64,000 nt of DNA from Thalassotalea piscium (GTDB lineage Bacteria > Pseudomonadota > Gammaproteobacteria > Enterobacterales > Alteromonadaceae), in NCBI RefSeq assembly GCF_030295935.1, contig NZ_AP027362.1, positions 620,001 through 684,000 of the forward strand, written 5' to 3'. The position numbers and the translations under genes were made by a program. The notes under the pieces were generated by a model, which saw nothing but the letters and a program-made list of their open reading frames with translations, was not told where the DNA came from and searched no databases. How positions within the stretch are numbered: the stretch's first letter is position 1; each line of letters starts with the position of its first letter. Positions 17,474 to 26,674 of the stretch are shown piece by piece.

Positions 17474-18877
17474 TTAACGTTTATTGTTAAGGTGTGTTGT
17501 CAACAGCGCATCGAACTCTTCGCAACTATATAACCCAAGCGTTTGTGCTGCTTGCGCTAATGATGTGTTGTTATTGTTTGCTTCATGCACAATTTGAGTT
17601 GCTACGTCATAGCCTAATGTTGGTGCAAGAACCGTAATTATTGAAAGGTTTTGTTGCATATTAGTTTTGATCTGTGCGTGATTAAGCGATAGACCTGCAA
17701 TGCAATTATCAGCAAACGAATGCATAGCATCAGTTAACAATTCAATACTTTCCATTAAATTATGAATAATCACTGGTCGGTAAGTATTAAGCTGAAGTTG
17801 ACCATTTGATGCGGCTAACGATACAGTTAAATCGTTACCGAATACCTGCAAGCACACCATGCTAAGGGCTTCGCATTGTGTCGGGTTAACTTTACCCGGC
17901 ATTATTGAGCTACCGGGCTCATTTGCTGGTAATAACCACTCATTAAAGCCACAACGTGGTCCACTACCAAGTAGCCGAAAGTCATTAGCAATTTTAAATA
18001 AAACGCTGGCAAGCTGTTTTAAAGCACTACTATAACGTAAAGAAGCATCTTCGCCTGAAACTGCTGCATAAGCGTTATCGTTTGCTACAAATGGAAGCTG
18101 GTATTGCTCGGCTAACAATGCAGCAACTTTTTCACCAAATTGAGGTGGCGCATTATCACCACCACCAACAGCGGTGCCACCAATAGCTAGTTGATAAACT
18201 GCTACCAAACTGTCTTCTATTGCAGACTTTGCAAGCGATAGTTGTGCCAAATAACCTGAGAATATTGAGCTAGCTGGTACAGGTAACGCATCCATCAGAT
18301 GTGTACGGCCAACAGTAAACTCTTTGGTCAGTTCTTGTTGCTTATCATCCAGAATTTTACTTAAGTGACTAAGAGAGTTGAGTAATTTATCACGAGTTAA
18401 TAAGGCGACTACAATATGCATGGCACTTGGAAACGTATCATTAGACGACTGTGATAAATTTACATGATCATTGGGATGGACTTTTTCACTTAACTGTTGA
18501 GAGTTGTCTTGGGTGCTTTCCGATGTTTCTTTTATAGTATTGGCTATGGAGGCAACGACTTCATTAACATTCATATTGGTTTGAGTGCCTGAGCCTGTTT
18601 GCCATACACTCAGTGGGAACTGCTTTGTATAGTCTTCTATCCCTAATTTATCGCAGGCAAGCTGTATTGCATTCCTGTTATCTTCACTCAAAAGGCCTTC
18701 GTTGTTATTAACCTGTGCACATGCTCGTTTAATACTAATATATGCATGTATAAAATCTATCGAAAAGCGATGGCTACCAATATCAAAGTATTTTAAAGAC
18801 AGTTGTGTTTGCTTTCCCCAAAGCGCACTTTGGCTAGCTTTATTGTGCTGACTAGGGTTTGAGGCAGAAATACTCAT
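17474..18877 (-). CDS. fumC: Class II fumarate hydratase FumC
   Basis: The 467-residue protein belongs to the fumarase/aspartase superfamily. It has TGSGTQTNMNVNEV at about 94-107, the fumarase-type substrate loop. HPNDHVNLSQSSNDTFPSAMH follows, then GRTHLMDALP, and the signature GSSIMPGKVNPTQCE that carries the catalytic Ser. It catalyses reversible hydration of fumarate to L-malate in the TCA cycle without an iron-sulfur cluster, and is often induced by iron limitation or oxidative stress. Length matches FumC (E. coli 467). The start has an AAGGAATG ribosome site. It stands alone, with MITE A copy 3 just past its 3' end. Confidence 0.94.
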   Translation of the reverse strand: MSISASNPSQHNKASQSALWGKQTQLSLKYFDIGSHRFSIDFIHAYISIKRACAQVNNNEGLLSEDNRNAIQLACDKLGIEDYTKQFPLSVWQTGSGTQTNMNVNEVVASIANTIKETSESTQDNSQQLSEKVHPNDHVNLSQSSNDTFPSAMHIVVALLTRDKLLNSLSHLSKILDDKQQELTKEFTVGRTHLMDALPVPASSIFSGYLAQLSLAKSAIEDSLVAVYQLAIGGTAVGGGDNAPPQFGEKVAALLAEQYQLPFVANDNAYAAVSGEDASLRYSSALKQLASVLFKIANDFRLLGSGPRCGFNEWLLPANEPGSSIMPGKVNPTQCEALSMVCLQVFGNDLTVSLAASNGQLQLNTYRPVIIHNLMESIELLTDAMHSFADNCIAGLSLNHAQIKTNMQQNLSIITVLAPTLGYDVATQIVHEANNNNTSLAQAAQTLGLYSCEEFDALLTTHLNNKR

Positions 18878-18946
18878 AAAAATACATTCCTTAATTTATG
18901 TTGTCGATAACGTATATGACACTAAGTTTGGCACATCTTGGTAATA

Positions 18947-19157
18947 TACCAATCTCACTAACTATATGATCATTTCTACTGGCTAAAATAGTCAACTAGT
19001 GCGTTATTTATTTTATAATTATCGCTACAAGGATGTAGCTTATGTGGGCAATGCTGGAGCATAATTGCCCTGAACAACTAGTTATGAAAATAAATACCTT
19101 GTATTTGACCGTTTTCACTGCGTATAAAATAAATCACTTAATTAATGAAACTGCTAT
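18947..19157 (+). repeat. Family D repeat, full reference copy
   Basis: About 211 bp starting TACCAATCTCACTAACTAT and ending ATTAATGAAACTGCTAT, whose ends are imperfect inverted repeats of each other. The centre, ATCGCTACAAGGATGTAGCT, recurs in the copy at 42129. It fills most of the gap between fumC and the channel gene. The remaining 120 bp before 19282 presumably hold that gene's promoter. Confidence 0.7.
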
Positions 19158-19281
19158 TATTTACTTACAGGCAAATAATTTTGTATTGATTTAATTAAAT
19201 CATTCAAAAGTGCAAGGATGATAAGATTACGTTAACATGTTTATAAAATACTATCCAAATGATGTAAAATGAGACAACCGC

Positions 19282-20418
19282 ATGATAAATAGATCAATAA
19301 TTAAACCTCTATGGCAGCGTAGCCTACTCACATTATGTTTATTATGTATCACTATCTTAGCTAATGCACAGAGTGTTACTGAAGCTGAACCCGTTCAAAA
19401 CTTAAATAAAACTTCAGCAGCAAAAACTTTAGTTATTGGTGTTAAGACAGCGCCGCCTTTTGCTAAAGCAGATGGGGTATCATACAGCGGCTTAGCTATT
19501 GATCTTTGGAAAGAAATTGCCGACGAGCAAGGTTGGGAATATCGCTTTAAAGAGTACGATTTAGAAGGGCTTTTAGATGCAACCACGCGAGGTGAAATAG
19601 ATGTTGGCCTAGGGGCAATAACTGCAACGTCAGAGCGCGCTCATCGTATGGATTTTACTCATACAATAACAAGCTCTGGCTTATCTGTTGCTGTTCGTAG
19701 TGAATGGTCTTCTGGTTGGTTGGCAGTACTTACAGCGTTAGCTTCACCAGCGTTTTTAAAGGTGATAAGCATGCTTGTACTGTTGTTGCTCTTTGTTGGT
19801 TTTATCGCTTGGTTATTTGAGCACAAAGATAACCCAGATCAATTTGGTGGTAGTAGAGCAAATGGGCTCTTCTCAGGATTTTGGTGGGCTATAGTCACAA
19901 TGACAACTGTGGGCTATGGTGATGTAGCACCTAAAACAGTAGCAGGGCGATTAATAGGCGTGGTTTGGATGCTAACGGCACTTATCATTGTGTCTTTTTT
20001 CACTGCATCGATTACCAGTGCACTTACGATAGGGCAGCTAAATAGTAAACTTAGAAATGCTAATGATCTTGCTAGTATGAATATAGCCAGTGTAACCGGT
20101 AGTACCAGTGCAAGTTGGCTTAAAAATAGAAAACTTAAATATACTCAAGAAAGCACACTGAATTTAGCGTTAAAGCAATTAGCTGATGGTAAAGTTGATG
20201 CCGTTGTTTATGATGCGCCGTTATTGCGATGGACCATTAATCAAGAATTTAGCGGTAAATTACAAGTGCTGCCTATTACACTTGTGCGCCAAGATTATGT
20301 TTTTGCGCTACCAGACGAAAGTAAAATACGTGAATTGATTAATGCTTCATTATTGCAGCGAATTAACTCGCCAGATTGGCCAGACCGTGTAGCAACGTAC
20401 TTTGATGGTTATAAGTAA
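19282..20418 (+). CDS. GluR0-like ligand-gated potassium channel (periplasmic binding domain plus pore)
   Basis: The 378-residue protein begins with a signal peptide (about 1-29, ending ANA). A periplasmic solute-binding lobe follows (about 49-140, LVIGVKTAPPFAK through EIDVGLGAITATSERAHRMDFT). Next are a membrane helix (about 152-176), a re-entrant pore with TMTTVGYGD (TVGYGD at 209-214) and a second helix (about 221-246). The second binding lobe occupies about 250-378. The split binding domain interrupted by a helix-pore-helix is the topology of prokaryotic ionotropic glutamate receptors. The filter is the potassium-channel type seen in Synechocystis GluR0. The ligand is probably an amino acid but not determinable here. 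It stands alone; MITE A copy 4 follows its stop codon immediately. Confidence 0.85.
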   Translation: MINRSIIKPLWQRSLLTLCLLCITILANAQSVTEAEPVQNLNKTSAAKTLVIGVKTAPPFAKADGVSYSGLAIDLWKEIADEQGWEYRFKEYDLEGLLDATTRGEIDVGLGAITATSERAHRMDFTHTITSSGLSVAVRSEWSSGWLAVLTALASPAFLKVISMLVLLLLFVGFIAWLFEHKDNPDQFGGSRANGLFSGFWWAIVTMTTVGYGDVAPKTVAGRLIGVVWMLTALIIVSFFTASITSALTIGQLNSKLRNANDLASMNIASVTGSTSASWLKNRKLKYTQESTLNLALKQLADGKVDAVVYDAPLLRWTINQEFSGKLQVLPITLVRQDYVFALPDESKIRELINASLLQRINSPDWPDRVATYFDGYK

Positions 20419-20421
20419 AAC

Positions 20422-20549
20422 TAGAGCGTGAGTAGGACGCGGAAGCTGTCTAGCTAATTTATGTAGAATATCTACACTTTACTCGCTACGCCTCAATTAA
20501 ACTATGTTTAATTAGTACAAAACTTGCACTCGAAGACCAGCGCGCTCTA
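20422..20549 (-). mobile_element. MITE family A, copy 4, internally deleted
   Basis: A 128-bp element bounded by TAGAGCGTG and CGCGCTCTA. It corresponds to one half of copies 1-3: TTTATGTAGAATATCTACAC then TTACTCGCTACGCCTCAATT. It also shares the GGAAGCTGTCTAGCT segment with copy 3. It starts four bases after the channel gene stop codon. Confidence 0.75.
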
Positions 20550-20619
20550 GATTTCAAAAGTACTCCCACGGATGGCGAGTGCTTTAAACTTAACGGTATT
20601 ACCTATTAATTTTATGGCT

Positions 20620-20865
20620 TCAGCCATGCATTTTAAAAAATTTGGCAAGTAGTTTATCTTCAGTTTCGATATTGTCAGGATCATTAATTATACAATCGAT
20701 AGGACACACGCTGACACAGGTAGGTTTATCGTAATGTCCAATACATTCTGTACACTTTTCAGCATCAATTTCATAAATTTCTTCACCTAAAGAGATCGCC
20801 TCGTTGGGACATTCTGGATCACACATATCGCAATTAATACAAGCAGATAAAATTTTTAAGGCCAT
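20620..20865 (-). CDS. yfhL: YfhL-type 2[4Fe-4S] ferredoxin
   Basis: 81 residues beginning [20 protein letters not shown]. Two cluster motifs are visible: Cys 9, 12, 15 and 19, and Cys 38, 41, 50 and 54. The long insertion [18 protein letters not shown] in the second motif is characteristic of the YfhL/Allochromatium-type ferredoxins, which have very low redox potentials. The ATG at 20865 is chosen because it begins the fold and has GGAAT upstream; the longer frame to 20940 adds an unrelated hydrophobic stretch. E. coli YfhL has been linked to tRNA hydroxylation by TrhP, whose gene is also in this window (22949); that link comes from the literature as I recall it, not from this sequence. Confidence 0.92.
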   Translation of the reverse strand: MALKILSACINCDMCDPECPNEAISLGEEIYEIDAEKCTECIGHYDKPTCVSVCPIDCIINDPDNIETEDKLLAKFFKMHG

Positions 20866-21103
20866 AAATGCAATTCCAAGAAAGAATATTTGATGAGTTA
20901 ATTCACTTATGAAAGCGAATGTTATAAAAATTAGGATCAATTATATCAATGATTAAGTTTAAAGCCTATTATCAATAAAATAATGATTGTTACCCTGCTA
21001 AAGTTTGGCAGTGAATGATAATTTGTATGGGTTTTATTTTAATCGAACTAATGTACAATAAATTTAATTTAAGAGTGTTCTCAATAATAATAAGAGGCGA
21101 GAA

Positions 21104-22519
21104 ATGAGCCAAATGGATAGTCAAGCACAATTACATCAACTATTGAATGAACATAAAGCGGCTTTTTCTATTATGCCGTATCCTAGCTACCAACAAAGAC
21201 TGACTCATTTGCAGGCACTTAAGTCGTTAATGTTAGATAATCAAGCTGACTTAATTAATGCGATGAGTGATGACTTTGGAAATCGCTCTTCCGATGATTC
21301 TAAACTAGGAGATATTTTAACGACTGTTGCAGGTATTAATTATAGTATGAGTCGTTTAAAGCAATGGATGAAGCCTGAAAAGCGTCATGTTGGGATGTTA
21401 TTTCAACCTGCAAGTGCTCGTGTAGAATACCAACCCTTGGGTGTTATTGGTATTATGGTCCCTTGGAATTATCCAGTATTTTTATCACTTGGTCCTCTTA
21501 CTACTGCTTTAGCTGCAGGTAATAGAGCAATGATAAAAATGTCTGAGTTTACACCTAAAACCAGTGCATTACTTGCACGGTTAATCCCTCAATATTTTGA
21601 TGATAATTGCGTCTCTATTATTGAGGGAGACGCCAAGGTTGCAGCACAGTTTTCAGCTCTACCCTTTGATCATCTATTTTTTACTGGTTCAACAGCCGTT
21701 GGCAAAATGGTGATGAAAGCCGCCGCTGATAATTTAGTGCCCGTAACACTTGAGTTAGGGGGAAAGTCACCAGTGATTATCGACGATGAAATCCCATTAA
21801 CTACCGCTGTAGACCGCTTAATTATGGGGAAAACTTTAAACAGTGGACAAACATGTGTCGCACCAGATTATATTCTATGTCCACAAGGTAAAGCCCAGGA
21901 GTTAAGTAATATATTAGCTAATACCTTTGCCACTATGTTTCCTACTATTAAAAATAACCTTGATTACACAAGTGTTGTTAATGAAGGACAACATGCTCGT
22001 TTAAAGGGGTTAGTTGACGACGCTAAAGCTAAAGGAGCAACAATTAAGTCATTATCATCCGATACAGGGTGTATTAAAACACGACAATTGCCATTAACCC
22101 TGTTGCTAAATGTTAGTGATGAGATGAAAGTAATGCAGGAAGAAATTTTTGGTCCTTTATTACCTATTATTGAATATGACTCAATAGAACAAGCTATCGC
22201 TTATGTAAATGCACGAGAACGGCCTTTAGCACTCTATATTTGTAGCTTTAATAATGCTTTTCAAAACAGGTTATTAAAAGAAACCCATTCAGGTGGTGTG
22301 TGTATTAATGACACAGCTATGCATGTAGGTGTGGAAGATCTTCCCTTTGGCGGTGTTGGTGCTTCAGGCATGGGAAGTTACCATGGTATTGAAGGGTTTA
22401 AAACCTTCTCTCATGCAAAGGCGGTATTTGCACGCGGCAGGATCAGTGTAGCAAAACAGTTATTTCCTCCTTATGGTAAGTTAGTTCATAAGCTAGTGTA
22501 TAAACTATTTATTCGTTAA
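21104..22519 (+). CDS. Coniferyl aldehyde dehydrogenase family protein
   Basis: The 471-residue aldehyde dehydrogenase has VIGIMVPWNYPVFLSLGPL (NAD-binding entry), DHLFFTGSTAVGKMV, the catalytic Glu in LELGGKSPVII, and the catalytic Cys in GQTCVAPDYIL. It also has the EEIFGPLLPI and LPFGGVGASGMGSYHG motifs. The C-terminal hydrophobic tail (FPPYGKLVHKLVYKLF) is typical of the coniferyl aldehyde dehydrogenase (CalB-like) and fatty aldehyde dehydrogenase branch, which oxidise hydrophobic aldehydes. The exact substrate is unknown. It has its own promoter region (20941-21103), with an AGAGGCGAG ribosome site. Confidence 0.88.
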   Translation: MSQMDSQAQLHQLLNEHKAAFSIMPYPSYQQRLTHLQALKSLMLDNQADLINAMSDDFGNRSSDDSKLGDILTTVAGINYSMSRLKQWMKPEKRHVGMLFQPASARVEYQPLGVIGIMVPWNYPVFLSLGPLTTALAAGNRAMIKMSEFTPKTSALLARLIPQYFDDNCVSIIEGDAKVAAQFSALPFDHLFFTGSTAVGKMVMKAAADNLVPVTLELGGKSPVIIDDEIPLTTAVDRLIMGKTLNSGQTCVAPDYILCPQGKAQELSNILANTFATMFPTIKNNLDYTSVVNEGQHARLKGLVDDAKAKGATIKSLSSDTGCIKTRQLPLTLLLNVSDEMKVMQEEIFGPLLPIIEYDSIEQAIAYVNARERPLALYICSFNNAFQNRLLKETHSGGVCINDTAMHVGVEDLPFGGVGASGMGSYHGIEGFKTFSHAKAVFARGRISVAKQLFPPYGKLVHKLVYKLFIR

Positions 22520-22596
22520 ATAAAGCACAATTATTATCTGCTGTGTGTTGGTTTAGACAGTAAAACTGATCACATAGTTAGTAAGTTTGAAGTCAG

Positions 22597-22870
22597 TAAC
22601 CTGAACTCGGAGAATTGATGTGCGTTTAACGCATATAATAGTAATACTTTGCAATATTTTAGATTATTTCTTCCTGAGTGCAAGTTTACTACCAATGCTA
22701 TAATTTTTGTGTGAATCAAGGCTGATTTGTGTACCTAATAGCTAGCTATTAGTAGCAAATTAACGGTTTTTTAGTTCCAGGTAAAACCAAGTACTTACGT
22801 CCATGCAGGCAACGAAGATACGCATAAAAACCGAAGTTTTGGGGTACTTAGCTTATCCGAATTTAGGCTA
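22597..22870 (-). mobile_element. MITE family B, copy 2
   Basis: A 274-bp element with ends TAACCTGAACTCGG and CCGAATTTAGGCTA, inverted relative to copy 1. It shares AGTAGCAAATTAACGGTTTT and ACGTCCATGCAGGCAACG with copy 1, and GTTTAACGCATATAA and ATTATTTCTTCC with copy 3. It sits between the convergent aldehyde dehydrogenase and trhP genes. Confidence 0.82.
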
Positions 22871-22948
22871 AGTACTTACTTGTGCTGATAATAAACGCTA
22901 ACTTGTTTATTATCAGCACAATAGGCCAATAATATGAAGGTATACAAA

Positions 22949-24325
22949 TTACTTTGAATCGATTTGGCTTTCTTGGTTTTGGGCAAAAGGGTGGCGGGTA
23001 GTACCACCTTCTTCTAAATAACGCATGATAATGCCAAATTTAAGATCAAGCGATGTCTCAAGCTTGATGAAGACTTTATGACCAGAGCCTTTGGCGTCAT
23101 TAATATCCTCACCTTTGGTGTTTTCCATATACTCAAGCAAGAAACTGATATTCCCGTTAGGTGTCATTAACTCTAAACTATCTCCAGTGAGAAACTTGTT
23201 TTTTACTTCTATTTCAATTAATTGGCTGTCTTCATTACGACCTATAACTTCACCAACAAATTGTTGAGTATCACTTTTTGAGTAACCATAATCGTAATTT
23301 TGTGTATCACTAGGGCGGTGACGCTTTAAGAAACCCTCGGTGTAACCACGATGGGCTAAATGTTCAAGGTCATTATTGAGCTTAGGGTTAAATGGTTTAT
23401 CTGCAATAGCATCTAAAATAGCTTGGTTATAAATTTGAGCTGTTCTGGCGCAATAATAAAATGACTTTGTACGACCCTCGATTTTTAATGAATGTACACC
23501 CATTTTCACTAAGCGCTCTACATGCTCTACTGCACGTAAGTCTTTGGAGTTCATAATATAGGTGCCGTGTTCGTCTTCAAACGCAGGCATATATTCACCA
23601 GGGCGACCTTGTTCTTGCAATAACACGATATCATCGACAGGACCAGCCTCTGGGGTATAAATTTCGATTGGTTTAGTGGCTACTACATCTCCAGTTTCTG
23701 TTTCTGTTGCTTCATGAGTGTCATACTTCCAACGACAAGCATTGGTGCATGTACCTTGGTTAGGGTCTCGCTTATTTATGTAACCAGAGAGTAAACAACG
23801 GCCAGAATATGCCATACAAAGCGCGCCGTGAACAAATACTTCTAACTCCATTTCCGGACATCGGAAACGAATTTCTTCAATTTCATCAAGTGAGAGTTCT
23901 CGTGAAAGAATGACACGCTCAACACCTTGTTGATACCAAAATTTTACCGTAGACCAATTAACGGCATTTGCTTGTACTGACAAATGTATAGACATATCTG
24001 GAAATTGTTCACGTACCATCATAATTAAGCCCGGATCTGACATAATTAAGGCGTCAGGCTTCATTTCAATAATAGGGGTTATGTCTTTAATAAAGGTTCT
24101 TAGTTTACTGTTGTGTGGGGCAATGTTATTCACTAAGTAAAACTTTTTGCCTAAGCTATGTGCTTCGTCAATGCCAATTTTAATGTTATCTAAGGTAAAT
24201 TCATTATTTCTAACCCTTAATGAATAACGAGGTTGGCCAGCGTAAACGGCGTCAGCTCCGTAAGCAAACGCATAACGCATATTTTTTAGACTCCCTGCTG
24301 GAGATAACAATTCTGGCTTAAACAT
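22949..24325 (-). CDS. trhP: tRNA 5-hydroxyuridine modification protein TrhP (YegQ, U32 family)
   Basis: About 458 residues, beginning MFKPELLSPAGSLKNMRYAF, the standard U32 peptidase-family opening. Conserved features are GADAVYAGQPRYSLR, HLSVQANAVNW, VILSRELSL and the U32 signature ELEVFVHGALCMAYSGRC, with further Cys in GTCTNACRW. These likely hold an iron-sulfur cluster. YegQ/TrhP is needed for oxygen-independent hydroxylation of uridine 34 in certain tRNAs, the step before cmo5U/mcmo5U formation. Despite the family name it is not thought to be a protease. The ATG at 24325 is chosen over the in-frame upstream start at 24361 because family members begin exactly there. Confidence 0.92.
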   Translation of the reverse strand: MFKPELLSPAGSLKNMRYAFAYGADAVYAGQPRYSLRVRNNEFTLDNIKIGIDEAHSLGKKFYLVNNIAPHNSKLRTFIKDITPIIEMKPDALIMSDPGLIMMVREQFPDMSIHLSVQANAVNWSTVKFWYQQGVERVILSRELSLDEIEEIRFRCPEMELEVFVHGALCMAYSGRCLLSGYINKRDPNQGTCTNACRWKYDTHEATETETGDVVATKPIEIYTPEAGPVDDIVLLQEQGRPGEYMPAFEDEHGTYIMNSKDLRAVEHVERLVKMGVHSLKIEGRTKSFYYCARTAQIYNQAILDAIADKPFNPKLNNDLEHLAHRGYTEGFLKRHRPSDTQNYDYGYSKSDTQQFVGEVIGRNEDSQLIEIEVKNKFLTGDSLELMTPNGNISFLLEYMENTKGEDINDAKGSGHKVFIKLETSLDLKFGIIMRYLEEGGTTRHPFAQNQESQIDSK

Positions 24326-24571
24326 AATATAACTATTAGTTAATGGTAATAAGATAGGCAATTATAACAAAAGAGAATTACAGAAAAGGTAACCAGATCA
24401 AAGTTAATGTAATTAGTGAATAAAACACCAATATGAGTATTGCCTAAGTAGTATTAATGTATATATTTTATAAATAGTTGAACGTTTTATAGTTTTAGCA
24501 ATATAAAAATATATTTCTAAAATATATGTGCTATTTTTTAAGTAAGATAATTTAATAAGTTAGGTATTAAT

Positions 24572-25414
24572 ATGGGAACAGAAAACGCGCTTTACACAAT
24601 ATTGGTTGAAAAAATAAAGCAAGAAGCATTGGTATTGCCCACCTTGCCTGAAATAGCATTAAAAGTTAGAGAGGCTGCCGATGATCCCGATATCAACCTC
24701 AATAGTATGAGCGATATTATCGGCCATGATGCCGCTTTATCTATGGGAATGTTAAAAGTGGCAAACAGTGCAATACTGGGTCGTAGTGTAAAAGTAGAAA
24801 CTGTTAATCAAGCGGTCACTCGTATAGGGCTAAGACAAATTAAAAGTATCGCAACAGCGATGGCACTAGAGCAGGTTTTTGTGTCAGAAAATGAAATTGT
24901 CACCATGTACTTAAAGAAATCTTGGAGTAAAACGGTTGATGTATCTTCGGTTGCTATTGCACTAATGACATTTTATCTACAAGAGAATAAACGTACTTCA
25001 CTTACATTAGACACCCTTACTTTAGCGGCCTTAGTGCATAATATTGGCATTTTACCCATTCTGACTGAAGCTGAAAACCATCCAGATGTTTTCGCAAATC
25101 CAACATTTTTACAGCAAGCTATTGTTAAGTTGTCGAGTGATATTGGTGCAGAAGTTACTCAAGCGTGGGGATTTAGCGAAGAGTTTACTGAATTAGTAAA
25201 AAACTGGAGCAATTTAACGGTATTGCCCAATGAAGTTCATTATCTTGATTTTATCCGTGCAGGCGCGATATTTCATAATGTTTTTAAAAATGAATCAACC
25301 AAGGAGGTATTACTTAAAAGTTATGTAAATAAAGGAATAATACCTGATGTTACCTTTATGGATTCACCGGAGTTTCTAGAACTGGTAACAAATGTTAAAG
25401 CGATGTTCAGTTAA
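24572..25414 (+). CDS. HDOD domain signalling protein
   Basis: The 280-residue protein is a single HDOD domain, which resembles an HD hydrolase but usually lacks the metal ligands. Visible motifs are LPTLPEIALKVREAADDPDI, the segment DAALSMGMLKVANSAILG, and VNQAVTRIGLRQIKSIATA; the region TLAALVHNIGIL takes the place of the HD motif. Such proteins act in bacterial signalling, often linked to motility, c-di-GMP or chemotaxis regulation. No output or receiver domain is attached. It is monocistronic, with a bidirectional terminator after it. Confidence 0.88.
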   Translation: MGTENALYTILVEKIKQEALVLPTLPEIALKVREAADDPDINLNSMSDIIGHDAALSMGMLKVANSAILGRSVKVETVNQAVTRIGLRQIKSIATAMALEQVFVSENEIVTMYLKKSWSKTVDVSSVAIALMTFYLQENKRTSLTLDTLTLAALVHNIGILPILTEAENHPDVFANPTFLQQAIVKLSSDIGAEVTQAWGFSEEFTELVKNWSNLTVLPNEVHYLDFIRAGAIFHNVFKNESTKEVLLKSYVNKGIIPDVTFMDSPEFLELVTNVKAMFS

Positions 25415-25507
25415 CATTTCACAGTTTATTCTACTTATAAAGTAGATCGTCTAATAAATGAAATTGCTTTATATACAATCACTTGGTAACAGGTGGTAGG
25501 TTAAGTT

Positions 25508-25543
25508 AAAGGCCTGAGCTAGAAGAATTTAGATCAGGCCTTT
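25508..25543. terminator. Bidirectional terminator between HDOD gene and rdgC
   Basis: A perfect 10-bp stem, AAAGGCCTGA (25508-25517) and TCAGGCCTTT (25534-25543), with a 16-nt loop. It lies between two convergent genes, with T-rich sequence on either side. Confidence 0.8.
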
Positions 25544-25647
25544 GTTGTTCTATACTTGTCGCTTTGTTGTAATAAGCGTTAAGTGGGCTTTGCTAATAAT
25601 TGCTATGTAAATTATTAGCAAATATTCGTTTGTAAAATAAATGCTAA

Positions 25648-26568
25648 TTAGCTCTCTAAACAATCAGTTGATTTAAGTGAGAACTGCGCTAACAGATCTT
25701 TAATTAATCGGTTTAATTCACCCGCCATTAAAGCAAAGTCAGCATCAAGACGAGCAGTCATATCATCTTTGTCGATATCTTCATTTTGTTCATGCAATAC
25801 TTCAAAAAACTTTAAGCGTTTTATTGCTAGATCATCACACAAGATAAACGAGATAGCATCGTCCCATTCTAATGCTGTTTTAACAACAAACTTATCAGCA
25901 TCTAAGTGTGCTTTTATTTCGTCACTTGTTAAGTCTTGGTTTTTTACTCTAACCACTGCACCATCGTCACCTAATGCATGAAATTCAGCTTCCATACCTA
26001 ATTGGAAAGGTTCAGTTAAACTCTGTTCTGTTAGCCAGTCTGTCATTATTTCATCAGGTGCGCGTTCTGGTGATAAGCTTGTTACAGGTAATGTTCCTAA
26101 TACTTTTCGTAATAAGGCTAAAAAGTCTTCAGCTTTTCCTCTACTACTAGTATTAACCACAATAATATTTTCTTCAGGGTTAATATAAGCATGCGTATCG
26201 GTTACCCGAGAAAATGCGCGAGGTAGTAGTTCAAAGATAATATCTTCTTTAAACTGTTCTTTTTCTTTTTTTGTGGCAGAGCGGCCTTGCTCATTTTCTA
26301 AATGTGCCATTTTTTCTTCGATCATGTCTTTAATGACAGGTGCGGGAAGAATTTTTTCTTCTTTGCGGGCACATAATAAATAATTGCCATTAACGGCATG
26401 TACCGTAGTGCTGCCATGTTTACCTAAAGCATTAACCCAACCAAAATGTGACATTTCGGTTGATCCACAAGGAGTGAATAAATGCTCAGATAGGTTTTTT
26501 TCTAAATCTTGTTCAGACCATTCAAAAGGGCGTGTAAAGGCAAAAAAGTATAGGTTCTTGAACCACAT
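25648..26568 (-). CDS. rdgC: Recombination-associated protein RdgC
   Basis: About 306 residues starting MWFKNLYFFAFTRPF, the usual RdgC opening; E. coli RdgC has 303. Family features include FTPCGSTEMSHFGWVNALG, ARKEEKILPAPVI, AFSRVTDTHAYINP and the acidic C-terminal half. RdgC is a DNA-binding, ring-forming protein that modulates RecA-dependent recombination and associates with the nucleoid. The ATG at 26568 is preferred to the upstream start at 26604: AAAGGATT lies just before it and it matches the family start. Confidence 0.95.
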   Translation of the reverse strand: MWFKNLYFFAFTRPFEWSEQDLEKNLSEHLFTPCGSTEMSHFGWVNALGKHGSTTVHAVNGNYLLCARKEEKILPAPVIKDMIEEKMAHLENEQGRSATKKEKEQFKEDIIFELLPRAFSRVTDTHAYINPEENIIVVNTSSRGKAEDFLALLRKVLGTLPVTSLSPERAPDEIMTDWLTEQSLTEPFQLGMEAEFHALGDDGAVVRVKNQDLTSDEIKAHLDADKFVVKTALEWDDAISFILCDDLAIKRLKFFEVLHEQNEDIDKDDMTARLDADFALMAGELNRLIKDLLAQFSLKSTDCLES

Positions 26569-26674
26569 GAAAATAATCCTTTGCCCATAGTTTAAGGGCG
26601 ACAATACAAAAGGGTCGCTATATTAACGTAATTAGCGTTTATGATCACCCTAAAAGGGTAATATTCAGACAAGC

